64,000 nt of DNA from JAJYSO01 sp964586655 (lineage in GTDB: Bacteria > Bacteroidota > Bacteroidia > Flavobacteriales > Flavobacteriaceae). Shown in pieces: positions 33,478 through 42,920 of the stretch. A model generated the notes under the pieces. It saw only the letters and a program-made list of their open reading frames with translations, did no database searches and was not told the DNA's origin. The DNA is taken from contig CAZPGY010000003.1 in assembly GCA_964586655.1 (NCBI GenBank), forward strand, positions 1-64,000, given 5' to 3'. Within the stretch, counting starts at the first letter, position 1. Each line of letters starts with the position of its first letter. The translations under genes and the position numbers were made by a program.

Positions 33478-34317
33478 ATGAAAGAAATAGATTGGAAGAC
33501 TGCTAAGGAATTTGAAGATCTTACCTATAAAAAATGTAATGGCGTGGCACGCATTGCGTTTAATCGTCCGGAAGTGCGCAATGCTTTTCGCCCCAAAACC
33601 ACTTCAGAACTGATAGCCGCTTTTCACGATGCGCAAGAAGATACCGCCATCGGCTGTATTTTATTATCTGCCGAAGGCCCTTCACAGAAAGATGGAAAAT
33701 GGGCTTTTTGCAGTGGAGGAGACCAAAAAGAACGCGGCCACAAAGGCTATGTGGGTGATGATGGCATGCATCGACTCAATATTTTGGATGTACAGCGGCA
33801 AATTCGATTTATGCCCAAGGCTGTTATTGCGGTGGTGCCGGGCTGGGCGGTTGGCGGAGGCCATAGTCTGCACGTGGTTTGCGATCTGACCTTGGCCAGT
33901 AAAGAACATGCCATTTTTAAACAAACTGATGCCGATGTCACCAGCTTTGATGCCGGTTATGGATCAGCTTATTTGGCCAAGATGGTCGGGCAGAAAAAAG
34001 CGCGGGAAATCTTTTTTCTCGGAAGGAATTATTCGGCACAAGAAGCATTTGAAATGGGAATGGTCAATAAAGTGGTGCCACATGACCAGTTAGAAGCAAC
34101 TGCTTATGAATGGGCACAGGAAATTATGGCGAAATCGCCTACGTCTATCAAAATGTTGAAATATGCCATGAATCTGACCGATGACGGCCTGGTGGGGCAA
34201 CAAGTTTTTGCGGGAGAAGCAACGCGATTGGCCTATATGACCGATGAAGCCAAAGAAGGACGGGATGCTTTCTTAGAAAAACGCAAACCTAATTTTGAAA
34301 AGAAATGGCTTCCGTAA
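33478..34317 (+). CDS. menB: 1,4-dihydroxy-2-naphthoyl-CoA synthase
   Basis: 279 residues. This crotonase-fold enzyme closes the second ring in menaquinone synthesis. The fold starts with VARIAFNRPEVRNAFRPKT; the oxyanion segment is FCSGGDQKERGHKGY; VVPGWAVGGGHSLHVVCDLTLAS and DVTSFDAGYGSAYLAKMVG carry conserved active-site residues; and the C-terminus KRKPNFEKKWLP is specific to MenB. No other men genes are adjacent. The last 13 bases overlap the next gene, so the two are probably co-transcribed. Menaquinone would serve the oxidase chain encoded at 22-26 kb. Confidence 0.96.
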   Translation: MKEIDWKTAKEFEDLTYKKCNGVARIAFNRPEVRNAFRPKTTSELIAAFHDAQEDTAIGCILLSAEGPSQKDGKWAFCSGGDQKERGHKGYVGDDGMHRLNILDVQRQIRFMPKAVIAVVPGWAVGGGHSLHVVCDLTLASKEHAIFKQTDADVTSFDAGYGSAYLAKMVGQKKAREIFFLGRNYSAQEAFEMGMVNKVVPHDQLEATAYEWAQEIMAKSPTSIKMLKYAMNLTDDGLVGQQVFAGEATRLAYMTDEAKEGRDAFLEKRKPNFEKKWLP

Positions 34318-34796
34318 ATCCAAAATTTGAAGAATCCCAACGTTTTACCCAATGGTGGGTTTGGGTAATCCTCATCGGTGCTTTTTTCTTGCCGTTTATA
34401 GTCAATTATGAGGCTATTGTGAAAGGAGAAGTCCAAATCAATGCAGATCCCGGAGGTTTGCTCATTCCTTTGATGATTTCGGTGTTGGTTATACTGCTCT
34501 TTCTGGTGTTGAATTTGAAAACGAAAATAGACCGACAAGGCATACACATAGGATATTTCCCAATTGTGAAGAAGGATTTTGAGTGGTCAAATATCCAATC
34601 GATTAAGGTAATAAAATACACGCTTTTTCAGGTGGGAGGCTGGGGTTTTCGCTTTGGAACCCGCTTTGGAACGGTTTATAACGTTAGAGGAACCCGAGGG
34701 ATTTATATCAAGACCAAAACGGGGCAAGAATACCTTATCGGTACGCAAAAGCCTGAGGAAGTCAAAGAAATAATCAAACAATACTATAAAAACTAA
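34305..34796 (+). CDS. two-helix membrane protein with PH-like C-terminal domain, function unknown
   Basis: 163 residues. Two hydrophobic helices (about 19-36 and 50-70) precede a C-terminal domain of beta-strands and one last helix (IHIGYFPIVKKDFEWSNIQ, YIKTKTGQEYLIGTQKPEEV) that resembles bacterial PH-like domains. The start ATG lies inside menB (13-base overlap), which suggests coupling. No menaquinone enzyme motif is seen. The gene is followed closely by the decarboxylase gene at 34825 on the same strand. Confidence 0.7.
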   Translation: MASVNPKFEESQRFTQWWVWVILIGAFFLPFIVNYEAIVKGEVQINADPGGLLIPLMISVLVILLFLVLNLKTKIDRQGIHIGYFPIVKKDFEWSNIQSIKVIKYTLFQVGGWGFRFGTRFGTVYNVRGTRGIYIKTKTGQEYLIGTQKPEEVKEIIKQYYKN

Positions 34797-34824
34797 TTGC
34801 ATCAGCTATTAAAACAAGAACAGT

Positions 34825-36216
34825 ATGGTTAAAAAAAGCATGCACGAACTCGATATGGACCTGGTAGAAATGACCATGGATATGATGAAATATGTCATTG
34901 GTCGAATCACGGATATGTCGCCCGAGATGGGATATCCGCTCAGTGAAAAAGAGTTGCAAGAAATCATTGGGCAAACCATTACCGAAGAAGGCATAGGCGG
35001 CGAAAAAGCTTTTCAGATTTTTAAAGAGCAAATGATTAAAGCTACTGTTCCTGTCGATCATCCTCGACATTTGGCTTTTGTACCGGCGGCTCCCACACGA
35101 GCAGCCATTATGTTTGATTTGATTACTTCTGCCGCCAGTATGCACGGCGCTTATTGGATGACCGGTGCCGGGGGGATTTATGCTGAAAATCAAGCCATGC
35201 AGTGGATTGTCAACTTAACTGGTTTGCCCGAGACGGCTTTTGGGGTTTTTACCAGTGGGGGAACAGCAGCCAATCTTTCGGCTATGGTCACAGCCAGAGA
35301 AAATTGGCGTCAGAAAGACCGAGAAAATGAAGCCTTGCGCGGATTGATTATTACTTCCCAAGGAGCACATTCTTCCATTAAAAGTATGGCTAAGGTCATT
35401 GATGCCGATATTATATTGGTTGACGATGATGAAGAAGATAAGCTCAATGGAAAATGGTTGCAACAAAAAATTGATGACTTGTCGGCCTTGGATCGCAAAC
35501 GCCTTTTTGCCGTAGTGGCCACTGGCGGAACTACCAATGCCGGTATTATTGATGACCTGACCACTATTGCGAACGTGTGTGAACAGGAAGATATTTGGTT
35601 TCATGTTGATGCAGCTTATGGCGGGGGAGCTTTGGCTGCTCCTTCGGTCAGGTCTTTGTTTAACGGAATAGAGCGAGCCGACAGTATTACAATCGATCCA
35701 CATAAATGGCTCTTTTCTCCCTATGATTGTGGAGCCGTGATTTATAAAAACCCCGAACTCGCTCGAAAAGCACATGCACAACAGGGATCTTATCTCGATG
35801 TGGTCTATAAAGATTCCCGCGGATTTAATCCTTCGGAATATCAAATTCAACTCACCCGCCGTTTAAGAGGAATGCCGCTGTGGTTTTCGCTGGCCATGCA
35901 TGGTACAAAACGATATACCCAAGCCATAGAACGCGGATTGGAACTCGCTCAAATTGCCGCTCAAAAAATCCGAGAACATCCCATTTTAGAACTGGTGCGC
36001 GAACCGAGCTTGTCTTGTGTTCTTTTTAGAAGAAAAGGCTGGAAAGCAGAAGATTATGGCAATTGGACCATCGCCAATCAAAAAGAAGGTTTTGCCTTGG
36101 TAACTCCTACCCAATGGACCAAAAACGGCAAATCAGAAACCATCACCCGATTCTGTTTTATCAATCCGGCCACGACGGAGGACGATATCGAAGCCATTTT
36201 GAAAACCCTTGAATAA
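34825..36216 (+). CDS. group II PLP-dependent decarboxylase
   Basis: 463 residues. The fold type I decarboxylase pattern is complete: FTSGGTAANLSAMVTARE, the cofactor-binding His in QGAHSSIKSMA, HVDAAYGGGALAAP, and the PLP lysine in IDPHKWLFSPYDCGAV near residue 297. The family includes aromatic amino acid, glutamate, diaminobutyrate and aspartate decarboxylases; the substrate cannot be told from motifs alone. The GAYWMTGAGGIYAENQAMQW segment near residue 110 would form the substrate entrance. It follows the small membrane-protein gene by 28 bases. Confidence 0.88.
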   Translation: MVKKSMHELDMDLVEMTMDMMKYVIGRITDMSPEMGYPLSEKELQEIIGQTITEEGIGGEKAFQIFKEQMIKATVPVDHPRHLAFVPAAPTRAAIMFDLITSAASMHGAYWMTGAGGIYAENQAMQWIVNLTGLPETAFGVFTSGGTAANLSAMVTARENWRQKDRENEALRGLIITSQGAHSSIKSMAKVIDADIILVDDDEEDKLNGKWLQQKIDDLSALDRKRLFAVVATGGTTNAGIIDDLTTIANVCEQEDIWFHVDAAYGGGALAAPSVRSLFNGIERADSITIDPHKWLFSPYDCGAVIYKNPELARKAHAQQGSYLDVVYKDSRGFNPSEYQIQLTRRLRGMPLWFSLAMHGTKRYTQAIERGLELAQIAAQKIREHPILELVREPSLSCVLFRRKGWKAEDYGNWTIANQKEGFALVTPTQWTKNGKSETITRFCFINPATTEDDIEAILKTLE

Positions 36217-36376
36217 TCGGTCGCTGAGATCACTTTTTCAACCGGTATATTTGGGATTATTTTAAGAAGTACACTCCTTTTTGGGCGGTGGAAAGCCGTA
36301 AATTTGCAATCTTTTCTATTCGCAGAAGGAAGTGCGATTTTGTACAGATCTGCTATTTAAAAATTGTTTGTTATTT

Positions 36377-37603
36377 ATGGAAACCAAAGGGAAGCGATTT
36401 TTGGCCATTTTGACATTGGGCTTGCTGGCAGCTATCGGCCCGTTTTCTATAGATATGTATCTTCCCGGTTTTGAGGCTATCGCCAAAGACTTGAATACCA
36501 CAGTGTCTCATATAGGGATGAGCCTTTCGAGCTTCTTTGTCGGGATAGCCGTGGGGCAGTTGATTTACGGCCCTTTGCTTGATCGTTTTGGAAAAAAACG
36601 ACCTTTATATATTGGATTGGTACTCTATTTCATTTGTTCCATAATCTGTGCCTTTGTGGTTGATGCAGACAGCTTGATTGTGGTTCGTTTCTTTCAAGCC
36701 ATAGGAAGTTGTGCCGGTATGGTGGCCTCCAGGGCTTTTATCAGAGACTTGTTTCCGGTCAATGAAAATGCCAGAATATTCTCATACCTGATGTTGGTGG
36801 TTGCGCTATCTCCAATTGTGGCGCCTACCTTTGGAGGCTTTATTAGCGGAGCCTTTGGTTGGGAGGCTATCTTTATTATCTTGGCGCTTATTGCAATACT
36901 CACCCTTCTGGCTTCTTACTTTTGGCTGCCCGCCGGCGCCGCCCCGGATAAAAGTATTTCTCTAAAACCCAAGCCTATTATCAAAGACTTTGTCGGGGTG
37001 TCTAAAGAGCCTATGTTTTATACCTATGCCTTGGTTTCTGCGGTGTCTTCTTCCGGACTTTATGCCTATATTGCCGGATCACCTAAATTGTTTATGGGGA
37101 TTTATGAACTCTCCCAAGAACATTATGCTTGGGTGTTTGCCATTATTGCCGTGGCAATGACTGTAGCCAGCCAGGTTAATAACTTTTTCCTTAGAAAATA
37201 CAGCAGTCAGCAAATCACCATAGTCGCTTTGAGTTGTCAGGTTATTACCGGGTTTTGCTTGGTGTTGTTTACGGCTTTGGGGTGGTTGGAACTCTATTCT
37301 ACCATTGTTGTCATTATGTTGTATCTCGCTACACAAGGATTTGTTTATCCCAATACCTCAGCTTTGTCGTTGGTGCCTTTCGAACGAAATGCCGGTACGG
37401 CCTCAGCCCTTATGGGTGCCGTGCAAATGGGAATAGGCGGATTGGTAACGGCCCTTGTCAGTGCTTTCATTAAGGATACGGCTGTGCCCATGGTCGTGGC
37501 GATGCTTCTCTGTGCTTCCATTTCCTTTGCCGGATTGATGATGGGAAGGCGGTTGATAAAGAAAAATGAACACAAATTGCAACACAGCCGATTGGCGAGT
37601 TAG
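36377..37603 (+). CDS. Bcr/CflA-family drug-resistance MFS exporter
   Basis: 408 residues with twelve predicted helices. It begins with LGLLAAIGPFSIDMYLPGFEAIAKDL, which is typical of Bcr/CflA exporters, has the MFS motif A as YGPLLDRFGKKRPL, and later GSCAGMVASRAFIRDLF. These proton antiporters export bicyclomycin, chloramphenicol or sulfonamides and sometimes cysteine. The frame is open from 36332, but METKGKRFLAIL at ATG 36377 fits the family N-terminus. It is a single gene with a 160-base upstream gap. Confidence 0.92.
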   Translation: METKGKRFLAILTLGLLAAIGPFSIDMYLPGFEAIAKDLNTTVSHIGMSLSSFFVGIAVGQLIYGPLLDRFGKKRPLYIGLVLYFICSIICAFVVDADSLIVVRFFQAIGSCAGMVASRAFIRDLFPVNENARIFSYLMLVVALSPIVAPTFGGFISGAFGWEAIFIILALIAILTLLASYFWLPAGAAPDKSISLKPKPIIKDFVGVSKEPMFYTYALVSAVSSSGLYAYIAGSPKLFMGIYELSQEHYAWVFAIIAVAMTVASQVNNFFLRKYSSQQITIVALSCQVITGFCLVLFTALGWLELYSTIVVIMLYLATQGFVYPNTSALSLVPFERNAGTASALMGAVQMGIGGLVTALVSAFIKDTAVPMVVAMLLCASISFAGLMMGRRLIKKNEHKLQHSRLAS

Positions 37604-37641
37604 TTTTATCTTCCTAAAAAAAGCGAATTAAAGGGCAATAC

Positions 37642-37671
37642 TTGCTTTAGAATTTTGTTTTTATAAATTTG
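37642..37671 (+). promoter_or_regulatory. promoter of the DUF5686 gene
   Basis: TTG at 37642-37644, a 19-base spacer and TAAATTTG at 37664-37671, which matches the -33/-7 consensus. The start codon is 62 bases downstream. Confidence 0.65.
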
Positions 37672-37733
37672 AAGTTTAAATGTTTTGGGCTTCACTTGTT
37701 TTAAGGGACCCAAAAGATACTGTGTAAACCCTT

Positions 37734-40229
37734 ATGAAAAACGCATTGCTTATCATGGCCTGTTTGCTTTCAACCCTAACGGGATGGACGCAAACCAAAA
37801 TTGGCGGTAAGGTTTTTGACACCCGAGGCAATCCGTTGCCTTATGTCAATGTGATTTTTCTAAATTCTACCGAAGGCACCATCACTGATGAGAATGGACA
37901 TTTTTATTTGCAATCTGAAAAATCATATCAAAAAGTTGAATTCTCCTTTATGGGTTTTAAGACTGATACTTTGATACTTGACAAATCTATTCAGCTTGAT
38001 TTGAAGATGGTATTAGAAGAGAATGTTCAGCAGATGTCTACCATTCGGTTATTCACCGGAGACATGCCCAAAAAGAATAATCCCGCAGTGGAAATTTTAA
38101 AGAAAATATGGGCCAATCGGCGTGAAAACGGAGTGGAACAATATAAGCAATATCAGTTTGATAAATATGAAAAAATAGAATTTGACCTCAGCCAGGTAGA
38201 CAGCAGTTTGATTGAAAGCCCGTTGTTTAAGGGCATGCGGTTCATTTTTGATTACACCGATACCAGCCGTATTTCCGGAAAGACTTACCTCCCCATTTTT
38301 ATTAATGAATCTACCTCAAAAGTTTATGGAGATAATATTTTAAATGAAGAAAAAGAAATCCTCACCGGAAACCGGAATTCGGGATTCAATGATAATCATG
38401 CCTTTATTGCCGTGATCAAAAATCTGTATAACGAATACAATGTGTACAACAATTACCTGCAGATTTTTGATAAGACTTTTGTCAGCCCCTTGTCGCGCAC
38501 CGGGGTAGATGTGTATAACTATGCCTTGGCCGACAGTGCTTTTATTGATCATCGGTGGTGCTATAAAATTGTTTACTATCCGCGTCGGGAGAACGAACTG
38601 ACTTTTAAAGGCGAATTCTGGGTCAATGACACGACCTGGGCCATTAAGAAAATTAATTTGGCCATGTCTAAAGATGCCAATATCAATTGGGTCAATGAAA
38701 TATATATAGAACAAGAGTTTGAGGTGCTGAACGATTCTACTTTTGTCATGATCAGGGATCATTTTATGGCCAATTTCGCGCTGTTTAAAAAGAAGAATGC
38801 ACATGGGGTTTACGGAAAGCGAACCAGCCTTTATGATCATTATAAATTTAATATTAAAAAGCCGGAAGATTTTTATAAGGAGGTGCGTACGCCTCCCAAT
38901 AAGAAGATTTACAACAGAAGTGACGAATTTTGGGAGCAACATCGTCTGGAGGAATTGACACAAAAAGAACGAAATATCTATGAAATGTTGGATACCCTAA
39001 AGAAAACCCGGGCTTTTCAGCGGTATTATGATATTGGTTCTATCCTGGCATCAGGATATATTAATATAGGCGGATTTGACTATGGTCCTGTGCTGTCTAC
39101 GGTGGGCTATAACAGCGTGGAAGGAGTGCGTTTGCGAGTAGGAGGGCGTACCTATTTTGGACAGAATGACCTGTGGCGTATCGAAGGGTTTGCCGCTTAT
39201 GGATTTAAAGACCACAAAGTGAAATACGGCATCTCCGGGAAATGGCTCATTGCACCCGAAATCAGGTTGAAGGTTTTTGGCGGACATCGCCATGATGTGG
39301 AACAATTGGGGGCCAGCTTGACCAATACCACCGATGTGCTGGGGCGTTCGTTGGCCTCTTCCTCACTTTTTACGGTGGCCCCCAACAATACCTTGAGCTA
39401 TATCGATTTGACTTCCTTTGGAATCGAGCTCTCTCCGGTTAAAAACTTTAGGGTGCGTTTTGATGGTTCACACCGAACTTTGAAAGCAGCATCACCAAAT
39501 TTTGATTTGAGTTACTATACCAATAAAGCGCATACCCAAACCGCCAACATCATTCGACAAACCGAACTGACCACTACCTTTATTTATACTCCCGGACGAA
39601 GAACCACAGGTTATGGGGTAGAAAAAATTATTATCAATGAGCAGGAATATCCTAAGATTTTTTTGAAGTATACACTGGGGGCAGAAGGACTTTTCAACAG
39701 TGATTTTAATTATAAACGCTTGCAGCTCTTTTATCGACAACCCTTGCATCTTGGTGGTATCGGAAAACTGACGACCACGTTGGAGGCCGGAAAAACTTTT
39801 GGACAGGTGCCGCTGGGGCTGCTCAGTGTTGTGCCGGGAAACCAAACCATATTTTCTATTTATGGCAGTTTTTCTTTGTTGAATTATTATGAGTTTGTCA
39901 CCGATACCTATGCCGGAATCCATGTTGAACACAACTTTAACGGCCGAATTTTTTCGCGTATACCACTGTTGAGAGAGCTGAATTTGAGAGAATTTGTGGG
40001 GGTGAGCGCCATAATGGGAAGCCTCTCAGCAGAAAACAAAGCTTTAAATGCTTCTACTTCGCATCCGGTGTTATTTGCGCCTGATGAACACCCCTACTGG
40101 GAGTGGCATGTGGGCGTGGGAAATATTTTTAAGGTATTCCGAATAGATTTTCACTTCAGGGGGAATTATTTTGATACGCCCGGCGCCAGGGATTTTGGTG
40201 TCACCGGGTCTTTTGGATTTTATTTCTAA
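37734..40229 (+). CDS. DUF5686 outer-membrane protein with carboxypeptidase-regulatory-like domain
   Basis: 831 residues. A signal peptide (residues 1-20, ending TGWTQ) is followed by a beta-sandwich of the carboxypeptidase-regulatory-like type (KIGGKVFDTRGNPLPYVNV, about 22-105), as in TonB-dependent receptors. A large middle domain and a C-terminal beta-barrel of many strands follow, ending in Phe (GSFGFYF). This is the standard DUF5686 architecture of Bacteroidota. Its function is unknown; it is thought to sit in the outer membrane. The aminotransferase gene follows within 13 bases. Confidence 0.9.
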   Translation: MKNALLIMACLLSTLTGWTQTKIGGKVFDTRGNPLPYVNVIFLNSTEGTITDENGHFYLQSEKSYQKVEFSFMGFKTDTLILDKSIQLDLKMVLEENVQQMSTIRLFTGDMPKKNNPAVEILKKIWANRRENGVEQYKQYQFDKYEKIEFDLSQVDSSLIESPLFKGMRFIFDYTDTSRISGKTYLPIFINESTSKVYGDNILNEEKEILTGNRNSGFNDNHAFIAVIKNLYNEYNVYNNYLQIFDKTFVSPLSRTGVDVYNYALADSAFIDHRWCYKIVYYPRRENELTFKGEFWVNDTTWAIKKINLAMSKDANINWVNEIYIEQEFEVLNDSTFVMIRDHFMANFALFKKKNAHGVYGKRTSLYDHYKFNIKKPEDFYKEVRTPPNKKIYNRSDEFWEQHRLEELTQKERNIYEMLDTLKKTRAFQRYYDIGSILASGYINIGGFDYGPVLSTVGYNSVEGVRLRVGGRTYFGQNDLWRIEGFAAYGFKDHKVKYGISGKWLIAPEIRLKVFGGHRHDVEQLGASLTNTTDVLGRSLASSSLFTVAPNNTLSYIDLTSFGIELSPVKNFRVRFDGSHRTLKAASPNFDLSYYTNKAHTQTANIIRQTELTTTFIYTPGRRTTGYGVEKIIINEQEYPKIFLKYTLGAEGLFNSDFNYKRLQLFYRQPLHLGGIGKLTTTLEAGKTFGQVPLGLLSVVPGNQTIFSIYGSFSLLNYYEFVTDTYAGIHVEHNFNGRIFSRIPLLRELNLREFVGVSAIMGSLSAENKALNASTSHPVLFAPDEHPYWEWHVGVGNIFKVFRIDFHFRGNYFDTPGARDFGVTGSFGFYF

Positions 40230-40241
40230 AAAATATTGAAG

Positions 40242-41432
40242 ATGTTGAATGAAAAATTTATAAAATATCAAGCACAAACCAGTACCCATCCTTTGGGAGT
40301 GGAAGTGGCCTATGCTGAGGGCAGTTATATTTACAGTAAATCCGGAAAGTCCTATTTAGATTTTGTCGCCGGCGTGTCGGCTTGTAGTTTGGGGCACTGC
40401 CATCCCAAAGTGGTGTCAGCGGTTAAAGCACAGGCCGAACGATATATGCATGTCATGGTCTATGGCGAATATGCGCAAACCCCGGCAGTAGAATATGCCG
40501 AATTACTGGCCAAAAACATTGAAATTCCTGCCGCCAAAACCTATTTGGTCAACAGCGGAACCGAAGCGGTGGAAGGCGCTTTAAAACTGGCGCGACGCTA
40601 CACCGGTCGACAGGAAATCATTGCAGCCAAGCAGGCTTATCACGGCAATACCCTGGGATCTTTAAGTTTGATGGGAATTGAAGAACGCAAAAAACCCTTT
40701 ACACCTTTGTTACCCAATATTTCATTTATCGGTTTTAACGATGAGCAGGACCTCGCTAAAATTACTTCCCAAACGGCTTGCGTGATTTTGGAAACCATTC
40801 AAGGAGGCGCCGGTTTTATTCAGGCGGAAAACAATTACCTCCTCAAGGTGAAACAACGCTGTGAAGAAGTGGGCGCGCTATTGATTTTGGATGAAATTCA
40901 GCCTGGTTTTGGCCGCACCGGAAAATTGTTTGGATATGAACACCAGGGCGTGGTACCCGATATCATGACAATTGGCAAAGGAATGGCCGGTGGTTTGCCG
41001 GTGGGCGCTTTTGTGGCTCCGGCAAAGATTATGGACAGCCTTCGCGAAAACCCCGAGATGTCGCATATCACTACTTTTGGCGGGAATCCGGTAATTGCGG
41101 CAGCTGCTTTGGCTACCCTTCAAACTATTCTCAATACCGGATTGATGGAGGTCGTAATCGCCAAAGAACATCTGATAAGAAAACGACTTCAGCATCCGTT
41201 AATCGAGGATATACGCGGAAAAGGTTTGATGCTGGCTCTGCTCATGAAAACCCCTGAATTGGCCGATCAGCTCATCTTAAAAGCCCAAGAAGAAGGATTG
41301 ATTTTGTTTTGGTTGCTAATGGAAAAACGAGCGGTCAGGATCACCCCTCCTTTGACCATTTCAGAAGAAGAGATTAAAAAAGGCTGTGACAAAATTATCG
41401 AAATTTTAAATGCTTTAGAAAAAGACTGTTAA
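40242..41432 (+). CDS. class III aminotransferase (acetylornithine/ornithine type)
   Basis: 396 residues. Fold type I PLP enzyme with VNSGTEAVEGALKLARRYTGR, the aldimine-supporting ILDEIQPGFGRTGKLFGYE and the catalytic Lys in IMTIGKGMAGGLPVGAF near residue 245. The family covers acetylornithine, 4-aminobutyrate and ornithine aminotransferases; DEIQ in place of the more common DEVQ is of little diagnostic value. No arginine-synthesis genes are adjacent, so the substrate remains open. ATG 40242 is preferred over TTG 40236. It lies 12 bases after the DUF5686 gene and may be co-transcribed. Confidence 0.88.
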   Translation: MLNEKFIKYQAQTSTHPLGVEVAYAEGSYIYSKSGKSYLDFVAGVSACSLGHCHPKVVSAVKAQAERYMHVMVYGEYAQTPAVEYAELLAKNIEIPAAKTYLVNSGTEAVEGALKLARRYTGRQEIIAAKQAYHGNTLGSLSLMGIEERKKPFTPLLPNISFIGFNDEQDLAKITSQTACVILETIQGGAGFIQAENNYLLKVKQRCEEVGALLILDEIQPGFGRTGKLFGYEHQGVVPDIMTIGKGMAGGLPVGAFVAPAKIMDSLRENPEMSHITTFGGNPVIAAAALATLQTILNTGLMEVVIAKEHLIRKRLQHPLIEDIRGKGLMLALLMKTPELADQLILKAQEEGLILFWLLMEKRAVRITPPLTISEEEIKKGCDKIIEILNALEKDC

Positions 41433-41523
41433 CTACTTTGTTGACAAGCCGACCTTAAAACTGGGCGGTTCTTTGGTTTTATGAAGTATATTTAGCCTTG
41501 AAGAAAATTAAAAGATTAGAAAG

Positions 41524-42909
41524 ATGGAACTCGATCACGACAGCGGCAGAAATTTTCCGGTCAGTAGATTTGAAGATATGCTCAAGACCAATGAGGTCTT
41601 CTTTTTTGATGCCGACGAGTTTGAGTTGATTATAAGTCACTATTTGGGAATCGGCAATATGGCTTTGGCCGATAAAGCAGCCAAAATGGGGCTTTCACAG
41701 CATCCGACTTCTACGGTTTTGAAACTACTTCAGGTAGAGATTCTTCTGTTTAAAAATAAATTGACCCAGGCTGATGATATTTTGGATGAGCTGTATGAAC
41801 TTGAGCCTTCCAATCCGGATGTTTATATCAATAAAGCCAGTATCCTGTCCAAACACGATGAGCATGAGGAAGCCATTGAGTTGCTAAAAACTGCTGCAGA
41901 TATTCTGGAAGACGAGTCAGAGATCTATTCTTCCATTGCTTTAGAATATATGTTTATGGAAGATTATGAGCAGGCCAAATATTATTTTATCCGGTGTCTG
42001 GAGACTGATGAAGAAGATTCTGCGGCCTTGTACAATGTGATCTATTGTTTTGACTTTTTGGAGCAAACAGAAGAGGCCATTGCATTTTTGAGCCATTATA
42101 TTGATCGCCACCCTTATGCTGAAATTGCCTGGCATCAAATTGGCTTGCAGTATGTTAAAAGCCAGCGTTATGAAAAAGCCTTGGCCAGTTTTGATTTTGC
42201 CATTATTGCTGATGATTATTTTGTAGGCGCTTATATGGAGAAGGCCAAAGTGCTGGAGAAGTTGGAGCGATATGCTGAAGCCATTACCTGCTATCAAGAT
42301 ACTTTAGAGCTCGAAGATCCTACCGCATTTGCCTATTTGCGAATAGGGCGCTGCTACGAGAAACTGGAAAATAAGAAATGGGCGCTCAAATACTATAACA
42401 AAGCCTTACAAGAAGATCCGCTTTTGGATAAGACCTGGACCGCAATAACTGATTTTTTCTTGGATCAAAAGAAGTATCAACAGGCCCTTTACTATATTGA
42501 AAAAGCCATTGCTATAGATCACGAAAATGCTTCTTATTGGAAGCGTTATGCGGAAATTAATAAATATCTCGAGCGCCCTGATGAGGTCGAGATCGGGTTA
42601 CAAAATAGTTTAGAAATTGATGAAGACGATTTGAAAACCTGGTTGTCCAGAATTGATATATTAATTGAATTGAAGCAGCTCGAAACGGCCTTGGAGGTGT
42701 TGAAGCAGGCTACAGAGGTTTATCCCGATAAAGCCGAATTGGAATTTCGTTCGGCCGGCGTGTATCTCAGTCGCCATAATATGAAACAAGGCTTGTCTCA
42801 CCTAAAAAAAGCACTATGGCTCGATAAAGATTGTGCCATTATTCTTGAAGCCATTTTTCCGGAGGTCTATCAACTGGAAAGCGTACAAAAAATCATTACC
42901 CGTTTTTGA
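41524..42909 (+). CDS. TPR-repeat protein
   Basis: 461 residues built almost wholly of tetratricopeptide repeats, about eleven, as shown by the recurrent pattern A-x-x-Y-x-x-A-L (for example YEKALASFDFAIIADDYF and KKWALKYYNKALQEDP). There is no signal peptide or membrane segment, so it is probably cytoplasmic. The first 40 residues are acidic (ELDHDSGRNFPVSRFEDML). TPR arrays serve as protein-docking surfaces; the partner is unknown. The next gene is convergent, 12 bases away. Confidence 0.88.
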   Translation: MELDHDSGRNFPVSRFEDMLKTNEVFFFDADEFELIISHYLGIGNMALADKAAKMGLSQHPTSTVLKLLQVEILLFKNKLTQADDILDELYELEPSNPDVYINKASILSKHDEHEEAIELLKTAADILEDESEIYSSIALEYMFMEDYEQAKYYFIRCLETDEEDSAALYNVIYCFDFLEQTEEAIAFLSHYIDRHPYAEIAWHQIGLQYVKSQRYEKALASFDFAIIADDYFVGAYMEKAKVLEKLERYAEAITCYQDTLELEDPTAFAYLRIGRCYEKLENKKWALKYYNKALQEDPLLDKTWTAITDFFLDQKKYQQALYYIEKAIAIDHENASYWKRYAEINKYLERPDEVEIGLQNSLEIDEDDLKTWLSRIDILIELKQLETALEVLKQATEVYPDKAELEFRSAGVYLSRHNMKQGLSHLKKALWLDKDCAIILEAIFPEVYQLESVQKIITRF

Positions 42910-42920
42910 ATAAAGGGGAC

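Noticed and set aside
38340..38963. 207-codon minus-strand frame inside the DUF5686 gene.
   Set aside because: Antisense to a well-supported gene and without a recognisable domain or promoter.
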